NCBI GenBank assembly: GCA_027298025.1
Contig: JAPUGV010000246.1
Coordinates: forward strand, 1 to 39,950
Length of the DNA stretch: 39,950 bases
Reading direction: 5' to 3'
Origin: Chloroflexota bacterium
GTDB lineage: Bacteria > Chloroflexota > Anaerolineae > Anaerolineales > E44-bin32
The notes beneath the pieces are model-generated. The model made no database searches and was not told where the DNA came from. It worked only from the letters and a program-made list of their open reading frames with translations. Made by a program: the position numbers and the translations under genes. Below, one piece after another: positions 1-8,291 of this stretch. The stretch's first letter is position 1, and every line of letters begins with the position of its first letter.

Positions 1-641
1 CCCAAGCGTCGCCACAAGAGGTAGCGGTCCGCGCGATCCAGAAGGTTGAGATCCCCGCCGGACCCTTCCTTATGAGGAAGGAAAAAGACACCGTCGACGT
101 AGCGGCCTTCCTCATCTCTCGTTATCCCACCACAAACGAAGACTATCTTGCGTTCGTACGGGAGAAGGGGCATCGCGATCCCAAATGGCCTCACAAGGGA
201 TTTCTTCCGGAGCAGGCCAGACATCCGGTGGTCAACGTGAGTTGGGAGGACGCAGAAGCTTACGCCGACTGGGCCGGAGGCCGCCTGCCGAGCGAAGCCG
301 AGTGGGAGAAGGCCGCGCGCGGAACCGACGGGAGACTTTATCCCTGGGGAATGAAGTTCAGTGCGGGCAACTTGAACACGAGCGAAGCGAAAACGGAGGG
401 AACCCACCCGGTGGAAGCCCACCCTGGCGGGGCTTCACCGTACGGTGTTATGGACATGTCCGGCAATGCGTGGGAGTGGACCTCGACCTTATACGAAGAG
501 GGTCAGGAGTGGCGAGTGCTTAAGGGCGGCGCCTGGGATTTCAAGGGATTCAAGGACTCGCGCTGCTCTTACCGGGTCTACTTTTCTCCAACCTTCCGTA
601 ATCATGCGGTGGGCTTCCGATGCTGCTGGGATTCGCTATAG
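1..641 (+). CDS. SUMF1/FGE-fold (formylglycine-generating enzyme-like) protein, 5' end missing
   Basis: The reading frame is open from the left edge (first full codon at position 3), so the gene begins outside the window; the ATG at 72 is internal. The visible part starts with the family's opening strand, VEIPAGPFLM, and continues with PVVNVSWEDAEAYADWAGGRLPSEAE, the run PYGVMDMSGNAWEWT, VLKGGAWDFKG and a closing VGFRC. These are hallmarks of the SUMF1/FGE-sulfatase domain, and about 210 residues are present. True formylglycine-generating enzymes have two catalytic cysteines just after the GG-W motif. Here those places carry Asp and Lys, so sulfatase activation is unlikely; other members of the fold act in ergothioneine-type chemistry or as binding modules. 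It ends 20 nt from the convergent cupredoxin gene. Family call is firm, function unknown. Confidence 0.85.
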   Translation, partial: QASPQEVAVRAIQKVEIPAGPFLMRKEKDTVDVAAFLISRYPTTNEDYLAFVREKGHRDPKWPHKGFLPEQARHPVVNVSWEDAEAYADWAGGRLPSEAEWEKAARGTDGRLYPWGMKFSAGNLNTSEAKTEGTHPVEAHPGGASPYGVMDMSGNAWEWTSTLYEEGQEWRVLKGGAWDFKGFKDSRCSYRVYFSPTFRNHAVGFRCCWDSL

Positions 642-661
642 GCTCTGCCATGAGCCAGGAC

Positions 662-1057
662 CTACGGAACCGTCAAACTAGCCTCCATGCCGGCCTCGAG
701 ATGGCCAGGGATGCTGCAAACCACCTGATAAGTACCCGCCTCTGAAGGTGCGGTGAAGGTGAAGGTGGCCGAATCTCCAGCCGCCAAGCTAGTCTCTGCG
801 AACACCTTCGCCCGATCGGCATCGTCGAAAGGCGTCGTGACCGTATAGCCGGCGTCCATGAGCACCCAATTGTGGTCGACGGTGCCGTCGTTGGTAAGTG
901 TGAGCGTGACCTCACTGCCTGCCGATACGGAACTGCTCGATGGAGTGAACGCGAACTCGGTCATGGCGGTGGATATCTCAGAGGTGCCCGGCCCACCACA
1001 GGCTGCAATCCATCCAGCCCCCAAAACGAGCACGGCAATTATTGGAATTTTTCCCAT
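662..1057 (-). CDS. Cupredoxin (plastocyanin-like) lipoprotein
   Basis: A 131-residue secreted copper protein. Residues 1-20 are a lipoprotein signal ending in the lipobox IAAC, with Cys20 as the predicted lipidated residue, so it should be anchored on the outer face of the membrane. The rest is one cupredoxin domain. The four type-1 copper ligands are visible: His in DHNW near residue 62, then Cys, His and Met in VVCSIPGHLEAGM near residues 112-122. It probably shuttles electrons or holds copper; no oxidase or reductase partner lies next to it. The start is supported by a GGAGGAG ribosome-binding site a few bases upstream. It lies about 210 nt beyond thiO on the same strand and has its own leader, so separate transcription is likely. 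The spacer 1058-1268 shows no other gene. Confidence 0.88.
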   Translation of the reverse strand: MGKIPIIAVLVLGAGWIAACGGPGTSEISTAMTEFAFTPSSSSVSAGSEVTLTLTNDGTVDHNWVLMDAGYTVTTPFDDADRAKVFAETSLAAGDSATFTFTAPSEAGTYQVVCSIPGHLEAGMEASLTVP

Positions 1058-1268
1058 AGATCTCCTCCGTTAAACCGAAAGTCTAAGCCTACTTCTCCGA
1101 AGTCGCAAGGCTCCTGGGGTTGGGCCTGAGTGGAACTGTAGGAACAGCGCCTCAGACAGTGAGCGAGACAACTCTCGATAGAACCAGTCTCCCGATGTCA
1201 ACCCGCGAGATCGCGCAAAAGCTGCGGATCGGTGGCGTTATCAAACCGCCCGCGAAAATCTGGGAGGG

Positions 1269-2369
1269 CTAGCTCACCAGGAATTCCCGAGCGGGGGAGA
1301 AGGGGGAAATGTCGATGGTGGCCGATTCGCTCAAGACGATCTGTCTTACCAGGTCGGCGGTAATCGGTGCAAGCAGGATCCCGTTGCGGAAGTGTCCGGT
1401 GGCGATGACCAGATTGGGGAATTCGGGCAAAGCGCCGATGAAGGGCAAATCGTCCGGGGTGCCGGGACGCAGCCCAGCCCAGGCGCCGGCAAAAGTGGAG
1501 GTCTCAAGTATGGGCGAGATCTCAAATGCTCCCTTCGAGATCGCGCCCAGACCTTCGGGAGTATTGGTGACGTCGAAGCCGACATCCTCAACCGTGGCAC
1601 CCAGCATGGTTTGGGTGCTGCCTTTCGGAACGATGTATGCCCTTGGCGAGTGGATCACGCGCTCGAAATACGAGCCTTCGACAGAATAAGCCTGTCCCCG
1701 GCGCGGCCTAACCGGCAGGCCAGGCACCCCCTCGATCCGCCCCGACCAGGCCCCGGCGGCTAGCACGACCCAGTCTGCTTCATGGAGTGTCTCTCCCGCG
1801 CGGACGCCAATTACGCGTCCGCCGTGACTTTCGACCGAAGTCACCTCGGCCTGCTCAAACGTGGCGCCGGCCTTTTGTGCGGCGCGAACAATAGCTTGGG
1901 TCAACGCTGTGTTATCGACCCATGCACCGTTAGGAGAATAGAGCGCCCCGGCGATCTCGGGATTGAGATTGGGCTCCATGCTCAGGGCTTCTTCGATGGA
2001 AAACTGCTCAAGCACGACCCCGTCCGCGCGATTCACTCGCAAGGTCTCCTCCAGCGAAGCCAGATCGTCATCGTTTATGGCAAGGATGAGCTGGCCCTCC
2101 TGGCGGAAATACACATGCTCCCCAACCGCCTCTTGCAGCTCTTGAATAATGGCTGGGTAGAAATCGCGGCTCATCTGTGCTAGCACCCGAAGCGGTTGGG
2201 GCATCGTGCCGGGCCGGCCGTGGAAGGTGAGCACGCCGAGCGCGGCCTGGGAGGCCTCGCTGCCGGGGGCGGTCCGATCCAAGACCGTTACGCTGAGTCC
2301 GGCCTGGGCCAGCCGCCAGGCACATGCCGCCCCGATGATCCCGGCGCCAATGATTAGAACGTCCGTCAA
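1269..2369 (-). CDS. thiO: Glycine oxidase ThiO-type FAD amine oxidase
   Basis: A 366-residue D-amino-acid-oxidase-family flavoenzyme. The FAD dinucleotide-binding motif IIGAGIIGAACAWRLA is at the very N-terminus. The substrate domain contains GAWVDN, the RPRRGQ segment and the C-terminal signature GHFRNGILLAPITA, which is typical of ThiO. ThiO oxidises glycine to iminoglycine, the nitrogen and carbon donor for the thiazole of thiamine. No other thiamine genes are adjacent, so a related amino-acid oxidase cannot be excluded. The start codon is TTG at 2369, and its last two bases are the first two of the TGA stop of the transglutaminase gene upstream (TTGA overlap). This points to coupled translation in the MoxR-DUF58-transglutaminase transcript. 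Confidence 0.85.
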   Translation of the reverse strand: MTDVLIIGAGIIGAACAWRLAQAGLSVTVLDRTAPGSEASQAALGVLTFHGRPGTMPQPLRVLAQMSRDFYPAIIQELQEAVGEHVYFRQEGQLILAINDDDLASLEETLRVNRADGVVLEQFSIEEALSMEPNLNPEIAGALYSPNGAWVDNTALTQAIVRAAQKAGATFEQAEVTSVESHGGRVIGVRAGETLHEADWVVLAAGAWSGRIEGVPGLPVRPRRGQAYSVEGSYFERVIHSPRAYIVPKGSTQTMLGATVEDVGFDVTNTPEGLGAISKGAFEISPILETSTFAGAWAGLRPGTPDDLPFIGALPEFPNLVIATGHFRNGILLAPITADLVRQIVLSESATIDISPFSPAREFLVS

Positions 2370-4693
2370 GTATCGTCAGTCCTTGAAGCGGGCGTCAGCG
2401 CAAGACGCACTGCCCCGCGATTCAAAGTGCGCGCCAGCCGTTCCATCCAGAGCTTGGAGCTCAATCTTCGCCAGGCGCGGATATGTCGGTCGCTCAGTGC
2501 TCTGTCCACTGGCCCGCGCGCGTAGGTAGCAAGCACGTAGGCATCGATCAGGCTACGCGCCTGTTCCTCAATGTATCCGAGTGGACTCCGGACGATGGCA
2601 GCCCGCAACTCGTAAGGTGTGTCACCGGGTGCGAAGTCAATCCCTAAGTGCTGGGCCTGCCGGCGCAAGCGCTGATAAAGGACGCGAAGGGCTTCTCCTG
2701 GTGGCCGACGCCCAAGACGGAGAGGATCCAGGATCATCACCCAAGTCAACCAGGCGGCCACCAGCCCTAAGAGAGCACCCCCCGCCAATGCCGGTGCGTC
2801 GATCCGGAGCGAGATTCCGGGACGCTGCGCGAGCTCTAGGTTTGGGGTTTCAGAGGAGGCGAGGGCTGGTCCCGCCTCCGTGCGCTCGATCGCAGCCCGT
2901 CCGCCAGTCGGGTCGAATTCCACCCACCCGATTTCAGGATAGTAGACCTCGACCCAAGAGTGGGCTTCCGCCTCGGTGACGACATAGCGAATCGTTCCTT
3001 CCGTGCGTTCAGGAGCTCCTGTGAAGTAGCCCACCACCAGGCGGGCAGGAAGTCCGGCGGCGCGGGCCAGTACGACCATCGAGGAGGCATAATAGTCGCA
3101 GTACCCCTTCTGCAGATCAAACAAGAAGTAATCCACGACGTCTCGATCCAGCGGTGGCTGGGGGACATCTAGGGTGTACGGAAAAGCTCGCAAGTAGGTT
3201 TCTATTGCCAGGGCGCGATCGTACGGAGTGGCGGAGGTGGCCGTGAGGTCTCTTCCCAGCGCCAGCACGCGGCTTGGCACATCTTCCGGGAGCGCCAGAT
3301 AAGTCTCCCGCACCCAATCCGGGTACTCTGTTCCTGCCGCCCGAAGCTCGCGCTGGCTTACCTGCGGAAGGATGGACTCGACTTGATACAACGGCTCTTG
3401 AATAGTGAGGGTGAAAACATCCTGTTGCATATCCCGCCAGGCGACTCGGACCTGCTGATCCAGCACAGCCGGTGAGCCTGCGGAAAATACCAGCCCTCCC
3501 AGGTCCCCGATCTCACGCACCGATTGACGAACCACCTGGTCGGTGCTTGCGCCGGGCTCTGTCACAGGCTCTCCCGCTGCGTAGTCTTGGAGAAGCAGGG
3601 AACTGGTCCGCCATCCGTCTCCTTGATACTTATCGTAGGTCAAGGCCCTCCAGCGAAAGCCCGGGGTGGGTCCCTCAAGTGGAAGGTTCGACACCGTAAC
3701 TTCCATCACAACCTGCTCAGAGAGTTCGGGACCCGATCCGATTAGATGACGGTTTGGAAGTCCAGGAACAAGCACCGATTCGAGTCCGGTCTCTGCTGAA
3801 CTGCCCCGCGAGAGTCCGAGCGAGTCTGCCAGCCCGCCCCCACCTCGCACTCCACCGCCAGCAATGCCTTCGAGGGTATTCACAAGCCGGATAAGCGAAA
3901 AGCTTTGCGTCCACGCCGCGGCAGCCACCAGGACAACGACAATCGGCAGTACGATGATGGCAAGTGAGCCGGTCTTTCCCTCCGGAGAATCAATGCGATC
4001 CTCATCCCACTGGCGAGCGCGCGCATCATGACTCGCGAAGGCCATGAGCAATAACGTACCCCCTAGCGGAATGACGAAGCTTGAGGGTCGGCCTCGAGAG
4101 ATCAGATAGGAGATTCCCAGCAGTGTCAATATCGGGAACACAGAAGCAATCGGCTCCCGACGGCGGCGAACCGCCCAGGCGGCCCAGACGGTCGCCCCCC
4201 ATATGAGGGCCGACCATGCTAGCGCGCTCGCCACCGGGTCCACGATCCCTTGGTCGATGGCAAGCGAACGGAGCCACAGCCACAAACGTCCGTAAAGCAC
4301 GCCCAAGTCCAAAAGCAACTCCGAAACTGCTACGATGACCAGCTCCGGAGGAGCGATCTCCCGCAAGCGGATCGACTCCACCATGAACCCGACCAGCTCA
4401 GCGGGAATCGCTAGCAATTGATTGCCAATGCGGCCGATGCGAATGGTAAGAACGGCTATTCCCGCCAACGATGCAAGAGCGAGCGCTGCCCATCCGCTTA
4501 TTTGCCCCGCGGCCATTACCCAACCGAGTCCAATTGCAATCGTCACGATCATGAGAACCAGGGCCGCGTCGACTCCGTGAGCGATCTCGGCCAAACCAAA
4601 TGCGGCACTCCCTACTACGACTACAAGCAGCGCGATCACCAAGATAATTCGTGTAGGGATATGCGCGTCTGAGCGCGCACTCGTCGCGCTCAC
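2366..4693 (-). CDS. TgpA-like membrane transglutaminase (DUF3488-transglutaminase core-DUF4129)
   Basis: Membrane protein with a block of N-terminal transmembrane helices, an outward-facing transglutaminase-like domain, a further membrane helix and a cytoplasmic DUF4129-like tail. The catalytic triad is intact: Cys in KGYCDYYAS (about 532), His in EAHSWVEVYYP (about 578) and Asp in FDPTGG (about 594), numbered from the start chosen here. I place the start at GTG 4693, whose TG is shared with the TGA stop of the DUF58 gene (GTGA overlap) and which follows a GGGAG. The frame stays open upstream to an ATG at 4915, but that would add 74 residues overlapping DUF58 and not resembling this family. 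From 4693 the protein is 775 residues and enters its first helix almost at once. MoxR, DUF58 and TgpA commonly occur together; the substrate is unknown. Confidence 0.9.
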   Translation of the reverse strand: MSATSARSDAHIPTRIILVIALLVVVVGSAAFGLAEIAHGVDAALVLMIVTIAIGLGWVMAAGQISGWAALALASLAGIAVLTIRIGRIGNQLLAIPAELVGFMVESIRLREIAPPELVIVAVSELLLDLGVLYGRLWLWLRSLAIDQGIVDPVASALAWSALIWGATVWAAWAVRRRREPIASVFPILTLLGISYLISRGRPSSFVIPLGGTLLLMAFASHDARARQWDEDRIDSPEGKTGSLAIIVLPIVVVLVAAAAWTQSFSLIRLVNTLEGIAGGGVRGGGGLADSLGLSRGSSAETGLESVLVPGLPNRHLIGSGPELSEQVVMEVTVSNLPLEGPTPGFRWRALTYDKYQGDGWRTSSLLLQDYAAGEPVTEPGASTDQVVRQSVREIGDLGGLVFSAGSPAVLDQQVRVAWRDMQQDVFTLTIQEPLYQVESILPQVSQRELRAAGTEYPDWVRETYLALPEDVPSRVLALGRDLTATSATPYDRALAIETYLRAFPYTLDVPQPPLDRDVVDYFLFDLQKGYCDYYASSMVVLARAAGLPARLVVGYFTGAPERTEGTIRYVVTEAEAHSWVEVYYPEIGWVEFDPTGGRAAIERTEAGPALASSETPNLELAQRPGISLRIDAPALAGGALLGLVAAWLTWVMILDPLRLGRRPPGEALRVLYQRLRRQAQHLGIDFAPGDTPYELRAAIVRSPLGYIEEQARSLIDAYVLATYARGPVDRALSDRHIRAWRRLSSKLWMERLARTLNRGAVRLALTPASRTDDT

Positions 4694-5946
4694 TTCAGTG
4701 GCTCCCAATTGGTGACCTCCAGCCGCTTTTCCCGCGAATCGGGTGCAAATCGTTCCAGTAGCTCCTTTCGGATGATGTCGTGCCGAATTCCCGCCGTGGA
4801 GAGCGCTGCGACAGCGTTCGATACGGATGCTGATCCGCCAAAGGAGGCCGAATCCAGCAGGAGTACCGTTGGGACGCAGCCGCGCCACATCAGCGGAAGC
4901 AGGTCCCCGACCCACTCACCGCTCGTCGAGGAGGAGATGATGATCAAACTCGAGGAGGCCCGGATGGAATTGCGCAAGCCACGCAGTAGGTCGCCGAGGG
5001 TGGACTCGCTCGTCGAAGCGATCGTTAAGGCAAGCAGGATCTCCCAGCGCTGTGCAGCGTCCGCGCGTGGTGGAAGCCAGATCTTTCCCTCATCTGCTGT
5101 GAGCCCGACCGCTCGCCGCTCGCGGAGGGCCCTATCCGCCAGGGAGGCCGCAATAACGATGGCTGCCTCCTCGGTAGAGTCTTGCTCATGCCCCACTTGC
5201 ACCGCTTGATCGAGATCGAGCACGATCCACCAATCCGCGGCGAGGGTGCTATCGAAACGGCGTACGTAAAGGGAGTCCAAGCGGGCGGAGGTGGGCCAGT
5301 GGATCCATTTCAGACTGTCACCAGGAGCGTATTCCGCCACCCTTGAAGAGCTCACCGTGCGTTCGAGCATGACCGGGCGCGGGCGCCCCTCGCCCGCCCG
5401 GCTGCCAGGCGCTACTTCCACACTGGGAAGCTGCAGGATCGGCGGCATTACCATTAGCGAGGCTGATGACGGATCGTGCACTTCAACTTCGTAGATTCCA
5501 AAGGGATCGCCGGATCGCAGTGTGGTGGGTCCGAGCGTGAAGACCCCCCGCCGGTTACAAATGACCTGCTTATGCCGGCGGAGAGATGAGTGACCCGGAA
5601 TCCCCATGATCACCGTGCTGCCAAAGACGGTTGAATGATCGACCAGCTCGAGCCACTCGGCCGAGGCCCAGCCGTTATTGGTCAGGGTGTAGCGTTCCAA
5701 CAAGGTGTCTCCGACCTGCTTCCAACTGAAGCGTGTTTCACGAGCGACCTGCAATCCGGACGCCAGGGATCGCGCCCACAGTGCCCCTATCAGCCACACA
5801 CCCCCTAATCCGACCAACAGCACGACCCAGCCTCGGTAAGGTACGAGCAGCTCCAGCACAAGCAGTAGCCCGACCGCAATCGGCAGCAGGCGCCGCTTGA
5901 GCTTTATTGAACGGGTGGGTTGAGGGAGGCTCTTCGAGGACCTCAC
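4690..5946 (-). CDS. DUF58 domain membrane protein
   Basis: A 418-residue protein with two hydrophobic helices in the first 60 residues and the DUF58 signature EYAPGDSLKWIHWPTSAR near residues 205-222. A von Willebrand A-like segment (WWIVLDLDQ) follows. DUF58 proteins accompany MoxR ATPases and are thought to be their clients or partners in assembling envelope complexes; that role is family knowledge, not something the sequence proves. The start is GTG at 5946, overlapping the MoxR stop (GTGA), and its own stop overlaps the GTG of the transglutaminase, so the three are tightly coupled. No atypical features were seen. Confidence 0.9.
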   Translation of the reverse strand: MRSSKSLPQPTRSIKLKRRLLPIAVGLLLVLELLVPYRGWVVLLVGLGGVWLIGALWARSLASGLQVARETRFSWKQVGDTLLERYTLTNNGWASAEWLELVDHSTVFGSTVIMGIPGHSSLRRHKQVICNRRGVFTLGPTTLRSGDPFGIYEVEVHDPSSASLMVMPPILQLPSVEVAPGSRAGEGRPRPVMLERTVSSSRVAEYAPGDSLKWIHWPTSARLDSLYVRRFDSTLAADWWIVLDLDQAVQVGHEQDSTEEAAIVIAASLADRALRERRAVGLTADEGKIWLPPRADAAQRWEILLALTIASTSESTLGDLLRGLRNSIRASSSLIIISSSTSGEWVGDLLPLMWRGCVPTVLLLDSASFGGSASVSNAVAALSTAGIRHDIIRKELLERFAPDSREKRLEVTNWEPLK

Positions 5947-6896
5947 GTCGGGATGGGCATCTGCCTCAGCGTTTCGTAGAGAATGTCGGATGGTGACAGC
6001 TCTCGAATGCGAGTTTCGGGCCGCAGGAGGAAGCGATGGGCCACGACCGAATCGGCCAAGGCCTTGATGTCGTCCGGAAGCACGTGGTCTCTGTTTTGGA
6101 TGCCTGCGCGCGCCTGCGCGGTGCGGTAGAGCCCCAGGCTAGCGCGCGCGCTCGGGCCGACGTACACCTCAGGATGATCACGTAGAGCGCGCGTCAGGTT
6201 AACGATGTATCCCTTCACTGCAGGTGAGACGAAAATATCCTTGATAGCGGCCTGCGCGGCGGAGAGCTCATCTGCGGTAGCAATCGCTTTCAAGCTGTCC
6301 AATGGGTGCTCATGCTGCTGACGGTCGAGGATCTCAATCTCCTGCTCGGGTTCGGCGTATCCCAAATGAACCCGCAACATAAAGCGATCGAGTTGAGCCT
6401 CTGGGAGCGGGAAAGTACCTTCATATTCGATGGGATTCTGAGTGGCAAGCACCATAAAGGGGTTTGGCAGCTCATGACTCACTCCATCCACGGTGATCTG
6501 ACGCTCGCCCATGGCCTCCAGCAATGCCGACTGCGTCTTGGGAGTGGCGCGGTTGATCTCGTCGGCCAACACGACCTGTGCCAGCAGCGGGCCGGGTCTG
6601 AACTCAAACTCGCGCGAACGTTGATTGAAGATGTACACGCCGGTCAGGTCGCTTGGCAGCATGTCCGGCGTGAATTGAATCCTGCTGAACGAGCAGCCAA
6701 GCGAGCGGGCCAAACTCCGTGCCAGCATGGTCTTCCCCACGCCAGGCATGTCCTCGATCAAGATATGACCTTCGGCGAGGATTCCGATAACCGCGAGTTC
6801 CACGGCCTCCCGCTTGCCCACGATCACTCGCTCAATGTTAGCGACGATGCGCTCGGCGAAGGTCTTGATCTCGATACCCGTCTGGGATTTCTCCAT
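5943..6896 (-). CDS. MoxR-family AAA+ ATPase
   Basis: A cytoplasmic AAA+ ATPase of 317 residues with Walker A EDMPGVGKTMLA, Walker B VLADEINRA, sensor 1 in LATQNP, and the C-terminal AAA lid ending in a Leu/Pro-rich tail. MoxR proteins act as chaperones for von Willebrand A-type partners, here most likely the DUF58 protein encoded immediately downstream. The open frame reaches back to an ATG at 6959, but that stretch lies inside the OsmC gene and reads as low-complexity arginine/tryptophan sequence. The ATG at 6896, giving MEKSQTG, lies 22 nt after the OsmC stop and is the likelier start. No good ribosome-binding site precedes it, so translation may depend on coupling with the OsmC gene. Confidence 0.9.
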   Translation of the reverse strand: MEKSQTGIEIKTFAERIVANIERVIVGKREAVELAVIGILAEGHILIEDMPGVGKTMLARSLARSLGCSFSRIQFTPDMLPSDLTGVYIFNQRSREFEFRPGPLLAQVVLADEINRATPKTQSALLEAMGERQITVDGVSHELPNPFMVLATQNPIEYEGTFPLPEAQLDRFMLRVHLGYAEPEQEIEILDRQQHEHPLDSLKAIATADELSAAQAAIKDIFVSPAVKGYIVNLTRALRDHPEVYVGPSARASLGLYRTAQARAGIQNRDHVLPDDIKALADSVVAHRFLLRPETRIRELSPSDILYETLRQMPIPT

Positions 6897-6918
6897 AGTT
6901 TGGTGGCCGCTTGAGGCC

Positions 6919-7392
6919 TTAAAGGTCCTCCATCTCCAGCGAGGTGGTGATATCCACACAGTCCCTAATTGTGCGCGCCACGGGGCAGGACTGCGCGTGG
7001 TGTTCGTGCGCCCGCTCGGCGGCCGCGCGCTTCTCCGGATCCAACTTGAGGGTGTATTTCACGTGAATGCGCTTGACCACGAGAATCTTCTCGTCTAGCT
7101 CGATCTCGCCAGTGGCTTCCGATGTCAGCCGGCCTTCGCCGGCGGGGATATCGCGCGCCTCCAGCGCGCCTCCTAGGGTCCCGGTCAGTCAACCGGCGGC
7201 CGCGGCGACTAGATAGTCTAGCGTAGTGGAATGGGCCGGATGGACCCCTGGTTCATGTTTGTAATATTCGGCAATCTCCGAGTGCGTGGAGAAGTAGATC
7301 GGATCCTCCTCCACCGGCATAAACACTCGGCGATAAGGCCCCTTGATTCGTTCCACGCGGATTTCGGATCGATAAACGACTTCATCAGACAT
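6919..7392 (-). CDS. OsmC-family peroxiredoxin-like protein, predicted selenoprotein (TGA = Sec68)
   Basis: An OsmC-fold protein of 157 residues, recovered only if the TGA at 7191-7189 is read as an amino acid. Before it the frame gives MSDEVVYRSEIRVERIKG through TTLDYLVAAAAG; after it, in the same frame, LTGTLGGALEARDIPAG through QSCPVARTIRD and a TAA stop. In OsmC proteins the residue after AAxAG is the peroxidatic Cys, so TGA falls exactly there (residue 68). The second redox cysteine, in QSCPVARTI, is kept as Cys136. A GC-rich hairpin starts 20 nt after the TGA, as expected for a bacterial SECIS. OsmC proteins reduce organic hydroperoxides, and Sec-containing OsmC-like proteins are a known class. 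The start at 7392 has a GGAGGTG ribosome-binding site. A stop mutation or sequencing error is the alternative, but both halves are well conserved. No sel genes are in the window. Confidence 0.82.
7153..7169 (-). promoter_or_regulatory. Candidate bacterial SECIS hairpin for the OsmC selenoprotein
   Basis: On the minus strand, 20 nt after the in-frame TGA, GCGCGC (7169-7164) pairs perfectly with GCGCGC (7158-7153) around the five-base loop UGGAG. The loop begins 26 nt after the TGA, within the roughly 16-37 nt spacing described for bacterial SECIS elements. It has G at its second and third positions, meeting the usual requirement for a G among the first two loop bases. Caution: in GC-rich DNA such stems also arise by chance. 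Confidence 0.65.
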
Positions 7393-7451
7393 GACACCTC
7401 CACACAAATACAGGCGCAATCGGGGGGATGCGGGCCCACACTTTCGATCGC

Positions 7452-8291
7452 CTAGCCTTTGACCGCCCCCATTGTCAATCCGGCGACCAAGCGACTCAGG
7501 AACAAGCTATACACAATTCCAACTGGGATCGCCACAATCACCGCCGCGGCCATCAGCGACTGCCAGAAGAAGACGTCGCCTCGGATCAGCTCGACCGGTA
7601 CGCCCACACTGATCGTGCGTTGGGCCGAGGCGGTGACAAAGGTCAGGGCATAGATGAACTCGTGTAAGGTGAGGGTGAACGTGAAGACGATCACCGCGAT
7701 GATTCCCGAGACCGAAAGCGGGAGCACAACGCGCGTAAACGCCGACAGCCGGCTGTAGCCGTCGACCATTGCCGCTTCCTCGAGGTCGCGCGGGATAGAG
7801 CTGAAGAATCCGGCCAAGAGCCAGGTCGAAAAGGGAATCGTGATGGTCGGGTATACCACAACCAGCGACCAAAGGCTGTTGTTGAGACCTAAGGCCACAA
7901 CGATCCGAAAAAGCGGGATGAAAAGCAGAATCGGGGGCACCAGATAAATCAAGAACATCCCAATGCTGGCCCGCTCGCCCCAGCGCCCAGCTAGGCGAGC
8001 CAAGCTGTATCCGGCGGGGATCGCGAGCAGCAAGGTGATGATCACGACCAACGTGCCGATGAACAGCGAATTGCGAATGAACCCAAGGTAATTGGTGTTG
8101 AGGAACAGGAACTCCAGGTTCTCAAGGGTGGCGGGTTCGTTGTACAGGAAAGGATTGCCTTGAGCCCGGTAGAGGTCGCGGTCGGTCTTAAAGGTAGTGA
8201 GGATCATCCACAGAAAGGGTGCCGCGGAGAAAAAGCTGAAGGCCGCGATGGTCGCATAGAGCGCCACACGCTTCATCCGGGGTCTGGCCAC
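7452..8291 (-). CDS. Carbohydrate ABC transporter permease (MalG/UgpE type)
   Basis: A 279-residue inner-membrane permease with about six hydrophobic helices and the ABC-permease EAA loop, EEAAMVDGYSRLSAFTRVVLP, near residues 170-190, which contacts the ATPase. Length and motif fit the second permease of CUT1-type sugar importers. The start is GTG at 8291, directly abutting the TAG stop of the first permease, so the two are translationally linked; an internal ATG at 8276 is possible. It is the last gene of the importer set. The next gene (OsmC), 59 nt on, has its own ribosome-binding site and could still lie on the same transcript. Confidence 0.92.
   Translation of the reverse strand: MARPRMKRVALYATIAAFSFFSAAPFLWMILTTFKTDRDLYRAQGNPFLYNEPATLENLEFLFLNTNYLGFIRNSLFIGTLVVIITLLLAIPAGYSLARLAGRWGERASIGMFLIYLVPPILLFIPLFRIVVALGLNNSLWSLVVVYPTITIPFSTWLLAGFFSSIPRDLEEAAMVDGYSRLSAFTRVVLPLSVSGIIAVIVFTFTLTLHEFIYALTFVTASAQRTISVGVPVELIRGDVFFWQSLMAAAVIVAIPVGIVYSLFLSRLVAGLTMGAVKG

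Noticed and set aside
1195-1272. 25-codon plus-strand frame MSTREIAQKLRIGG in the spacer upstream of the cupredoxin gene
   Set aside because: No ribosome-binding site, no recognisable homology, and it overlaps the end of thiO.
4694-4915. N-terminal 74-residue extension of the transglutaminase
   Set aside because: It lies wholly within the DUF58 coding region and is not hydrophobic like the family's start.
6965-7192. Separate arginine-rich frame on the minus strand across the 3' half of the OsmC gene
   Set aside because: It is in another frame than the conserved OsmC sequence and resembles no protein; the OsmC reading through TGA explains the region.
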